The notes under the pieces: model-generated
The model's input: only the letters and a program-made list of their open reading frames with translations
The model's database searches: none
What the model was told of the DNA's origin: nothing
From: an archaeon
GTDB taxonomy: Archaea > Iainarchaeota > Iainarchaeia > Iainarchaeales > GCA-2688035
Assembly (NCBI GenBank): GCA_030616665.1
Contig: JAUWWX010000007.1
Span: forward strand, 1 to 13,651
Direction: 5' to 3'
DNA: 13,651 nt
Part shown: positions 11,112 through 13,651 of the stretch, piece after piece
Numbering within the stretch: position 1 is the stretch's first letter
Layout of the letters: every line of letters starts with the position of its first letter
Position numbers and translations under genes: made by a program

Positions 11112-13340
11112 ATGAAAACAAAAAATATTGCTCTTACTCTTTTAGTGCTACTAATTATTGGGATTGTTTTTACTAGCGGCTGTGTTCAAGAGGAAGGTTC
11201 GAGCTATGTTGAAGAAGAATGCAGAGTTGAAGAAGATTGTCCAGATAGGATTTGTTTTGCCAAGGATTGCATTGATTCTGATTGTTCTTATTCCCAAATA
11301 GAACATTGCTGTGGAAATGAAATATGCGAGATTGGTGAGAGTTATCCAGAATGCGCAGAGTGTCCTGATTGCGATGATGAAGACAAATGCACAGAAGATT
11401 CATTTAATTATGAACAGCAAAAGTGCATGACTGAGCCAATAATTCCTTGCTGTGGAAATGAAGAATGCGAACCTGAAGAAACATATAAAAGCTGTATAAT
11501 AACAAGATATGGTGAATTTTCAATTTGTCCAGACGACTGTCCTAATTGCACTGATACCCCTGAAGGCTGTTTTAGAATGGACTGTCTTGACAAAGAAACA
11601 TATTTAACCTGTCCGCAGGATTGTCCAACTCCCAAAGAAGTATTAGAGGAAAGTATTCCTGAGATAAAGGACTATCCAAAACTTGAGCAGGTTTTTTTGG
11701 ATTTATACTCTTCTGATGGATTTAGTGATTCGGAAATGAAATATGTTAAATCACTCTTTGATATCTTCAAATTGAAAACTAATCTGCACCAGGCTGATGA
11801 AGAAGTTTTAGCTTATCTAGTGACCGATACAATTGAACCACGTATACCGCCAAACAGGAACAAGTTTCCTGATATAAATAAGGAGCACTTTGTAGAAGAA
11901 CTTATTCCTCTGGCTAATAATATAACAGAGGGAAGTTCTGGAGACATGGAATCGATTAAGGAAATTGTTTCATGGGTTAGGGAAAATATTGATGTCACTT
12001 GGACTGCTGAAATAAGAGGCGACACACCAAAAGCAATATTAGAAAAAAGAGAAGTTCACATCCCTTGTGATTATTTGGCTACTTTAATTACTGCTCTTTG
12101 CAGGGCATCTGGAATACCTGCAAGAGAGGTGACTGGTGGTCTTGAGTCCCCAGGACATGCTTGGACAGAAGCTTATGTAAATATGGAATGGGTCCCTGTG
12201 GATTCAACTGGATACTTAGAAGACAATCCAGAAGAAGAAAAGTGGTTATATTCTGTACACGTTTATGATCCACTTGATGATAGATTGATGGATGTTTCCC
12301 TATCTTACAACACAGATATATTAGATTTGATTGTAGAGCATACAAAAGAATCGGTTGGTGAAACTAGTGCTACCAAACAAGCAGAAGAGATTTTTACCCA
12401 ATACAAAAAAGAGGATGACCTTGCTAATAGGTATGCCTATGCGCAAGATATCATGGATATATGCGTTAGTGAAATTATAGCAAAAGAGGAAGGCTATGAA
12501 TCAAAGGACATCAAAGTATTAGATTTATGGGATTGGGATAAGTTAGCAAGGGACGAAAATTTTCTTAGCGAACTCGAAAAAGCAAAAGTAATTTCAATTT
12601 ATGACTTTACACCAGAAGACACAATCCTATACAGGGGAGGTGGCATGGGGGAGTTTCCACTTGAAAAGATCAACACAGTTATACCAGAGGTTAAACAACA
12701 TTTCCAAGGGGAAATATACTTCTTCTTCGCTCATTATAAAGCCATGTGCGGTCCCCTGAGTGATGCAGTTGCTATTAATTTATTTAACCCAGAAGACGTA
12801 GATGCTCTTGAAAAGGCGTACCAAGACTTGGTTACAGGAATGCCTGAACTCTTAAAGAATCTTGTAATTGAAATCGTTAGTGTAATAAACAAAGAAAAAA
12901 ATTCCACAACCTTCCACTTCCCCAAAGAAATTCAAGAGGGAACAGAGTATTCAATTGCCACTGCCAGTCATTTCAATATGGAAAACACAGCATGGGATAT
13001 ATTTTTTGAAATACAAAGCATGGTTAAAATTCAAGATATTATGATGGTGCTTAGTGTACACCAAACAGTAGTAATGATAAATCTTCGAGATTTCCCCGAG
13101 TATAAAAAATGGGCCTGGTTTGATAATCTTAAACTCATCGATGAAGAAGGCAAAGTTTATGCAGATCCAGAAATCTACAGAAACCCGCGGCCAGACCCAG
13201 AAAATGTTTTTGGAGCCCCATATAAAGATTCTCCGCATAGCATTTTTATTGACCCAGATCAAACGCTAGAGATCTACAGTGAAAATGATACAGTGGTTAT
13301 TAAAGGCGATATAACTACTGAACGCATCGTTGTAAGCTAA
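11112..13340 (+). CDS. Cys-rich transglutaminase-like lipoprotein
   Basis: 742 residues from the ATG at 11112; a TTG at 11100 is also in frame but the signal peptide starts cleanly at the ATG. The signal helix ALTLLVLLIIGIVF leads to a lipobox TSGC (Cys24), so the protein is probably lipid-anchored outside the cell. Residues 24-175 hold about 25 cysteines, with two CCGNE(I/E)CE repeats about 47 residues apart, probably disulfide-rich. Residues ~270-375 are a transglutaminase-like domain with triad Cys319 (IPCDYLATL), His349 (GHAWTEAY) and Asp364 (VPVDST); such domains act as proteases, peptidases or crosslinkers. The C-terminal ~370 residues are not recognised. TATA-like TTAAATATC lies about 30-40 nt upstream. 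A surface-processing role is inferred. Confidence 0.85.
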   Translation: MKTKNIALTLLVLLIIGIVFTSGCVQEEGSSYVEEECRVEEDCPDRICFAKDCIDSDCSYSQIEHCCGNEICEIGESYPECAECPDCDDEDKCTEDSFNYEQQKCMTEPIIPCCGNEECEPEETYKSCIITRYGEFSICPDDCPNCTDTPEGCFRMDCLDKETYLTCPQDCPTPKEVLEESIPEIKDYPKLEQVFLDLYSSDGFSDSEMKYVKSLFDIFKLKTNLHQADEEVLAYLVTDTIEPRIPPNRNKFPDINKEHFVEELIPLANNITEGSSGDMESIKEIVSWVRENIDVTWTAEIRGDTPKAILEKREVHIPCDYLATLITALCRASGIPAREVTGGLESPGHAWTEAYVNMEWVPVDSTGYLEDNPEEEKWLYSVHVYDPLDDRLMDVSLSYNTDILDLIVEHTKESVGETSATKQAEEIFTQYKKEDDLANRYAYAQDIMDICVSEIIAKEEGYESKDIKVLDLWDWDKLARDENFLSELEKAKVISIYDFTPEDTILYRGGGMGEFPLEKINTVIPEVKQHFQGEIYFFFAHYKAMCGPLSDAVAINLFNPEDVDALEKAYQDLVTGMPELLKNLVIEIVSVINKEKNSTTFHFPKEIQEGTEYSIATASHFNMENTAWDIFFEIQSMVKIQDIMMVLSVHQTVVMINLRDFPEYKKWAWFDNLKLIDEEGKVYADPEIYRNPRPDPENVFGAPYKDSPHSIFIDPDQTLEIYSENDTVVIKGDITTERIVVS

Positions 13341-13370
13341 GAACTGAGGAAACAGATACCCAAAACCAAC

Positions 13371-13400
13371 AAATTTAAGCAGTTAACACCATACGATACA
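13371..13400 (+). promoter_or_regulatory. Promoter of second C/D-box sRNA
   Basis: AAATTTAAGC matches the first copy's TATA-like element at 8 of 10 positions, and TTAACACCATACGATAC (13383-13399) is identical in both copies. It lies about 30 nt past the stop of the transglutaminase-like gene. Confidence 0.45.
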
Positions 13401-13401
13401 T

Positions 13402-13466
13402 AAGGCGATGATGAGGTTAACACCTGCTGACCGAAAGGAATGACGATAAACTCAACACTGAGCCTT
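13402..13466 (+). ncRNA. C/D-box sRNA, copy 2
   Basis: Aligns without gaps to copy 1 at an offset of 2420 bp. Box C ATGATGA (13408-13414), identical D' guide GGTTAACACCTG, D' CTGA (13427-13430), C' ATGACGA (13440-13446, closer to consensus than copy 1), guide TAAACTCAACA, D CTGA (13458-13461). AAGGC before box C pairs fully with GCCTT after box D, a better terminal stem than copy 1. The D guide shares AAACTCAA with copy 1, so both would direct methylation of the same G in UUGAGUUU. A T-rich tract follows (TTTTAAAATTTTT). It lies before the lipoprotein gene at 13540. Confidence 0.78.
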
Positions 13467-13539
13467 TTAAAATTTTTCCTGAGAGCACACTCTTTAAAGC
13501 ATGTACCTTTAAATAGCAGTTTAAACAATTTAGTATTGG

Positions 13540-13651
13540 ATGAAAAATTATATTCTGTTGTGCCTGCTTTTGCCTGCTCTTTTGGTTAGCGGTTGTGTTC
13601 AGCCGCCAGGGCCAGGAGACCAGCAGCAAGGGCCAGGAGGGGACATCGAAC
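13540..13651 (+). CDS. Lipoprotein, N-terminal part (3' end outside window)
   Basis: 37 residues are visible. MKNYILLCLLLPALLVSGC is a lipoprotein signal peptide with lipobox VSGC (Cys19), followed by a Pro/Gly/Gln-rich linker (VQPPGPGDQQQGPGGDIE). The SGCVQ junction matches the larger lipoprotein at 11112. TATA-like TTTAAATAG (13508-13516) lies 24-32 nt before the ATG, so it is probably leaderless. The main domain is beyond the window. Confidence 0.8.
   Translation, partial: MKNYILLCLLLPALLVSGCVQPPGPGDQQQGPGGDIE

Noticed and set aside
1..13651. CRISPR array, rRNA genes or transposase-bearing IS element
   Set aside because: No regularly spaced short repeats, no rRNA sequence (only SD/anti-SD-like 9-mers) and no transposase or integrase motifs were seen on either strand.

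Overview
The window looks like part of an archaeal chromosome, most likely from a small-genome DPANN-type lineage (for example Diapherotrites- or Woesearchaeota-like; the lineage is an inference). The evidence for archaea is: TATA boxes about 25-30 nt before several starts, often with almost no leader; a tRNA-Leu with a 33-nt intron after position 37 that folds like a bulge-helix-bulge, with no encoded CCA; two C/D-box sRNAs; a short-chain prenyl diphosphate synthase of the archaeal type; and lipoproteins with Cys-rich CCGNxxCE repeats.

Layout. 1-1395: the 3' end of a membrane-anchored coiled-coil protein, a convergent small Cys-rich protein (DUF6485-like), and a short MscS-like channel sharing a divergent promoter with it. 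1409-5478 is the unusual part. An intron-bearing tRNA-Leu(UAG) lies at 4096-4212 on the minus strand. Downstream of it, two AT-rich units carry one gene each (a 533-aa protein with a possible HEPN motif, and a 274-aa single-pass membrane protein). Each unit ends in a copy of a tRNA-Leu 3' end (2346-2368 and 1409-1455), as expected for stacked insertions at a tRNA gene. A small plus-strand ORF reads out of the insert and antisense into the tRNA. Upstream, a LAGLIDADG endonuclease ORF runs into the tRNA and stops exactly on the anticodon. It is the third gene of a coupled operon with two previously hidden small proteins (43 and 51 aa, both ending in WWFP or WWFPL).

5483-5633 is a 151-bp imperfect inverted repeat. 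Its arms each hold a TATA-like site, a leader and a perfect GGAGGTGAT Shine-Dalgarno facing outward, so it is effectively a duplicated, divergent expression cassette. 5643-8037 holds a tiny ORF, a three-TM protein, a Ham1/ITPase-like pyrophosphatase with altered base-recognition motifs, a four-TM protein and a two-TM protein.

8151-10199 holds a prenyl diphosphate synthase, with a 17-bp palindrome at its start site, and a full-length MscS channel. 10330-13651 holds a hydrophobic membrane protein and then two repeats of the same arrangement: a C/D-box sRNA followed by a lipoprotein gene. The first lipoprotein is a 742-aa Cys-rich transglutaminase-like protein. The second is cut by the window end.

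Best candidates for something new are the tRNA-Leu hotspot with its endonuclease, the duplicated inverted promoter/leader cassette driving the small-protein operon, and the paired sRNA-lipoprotein units.
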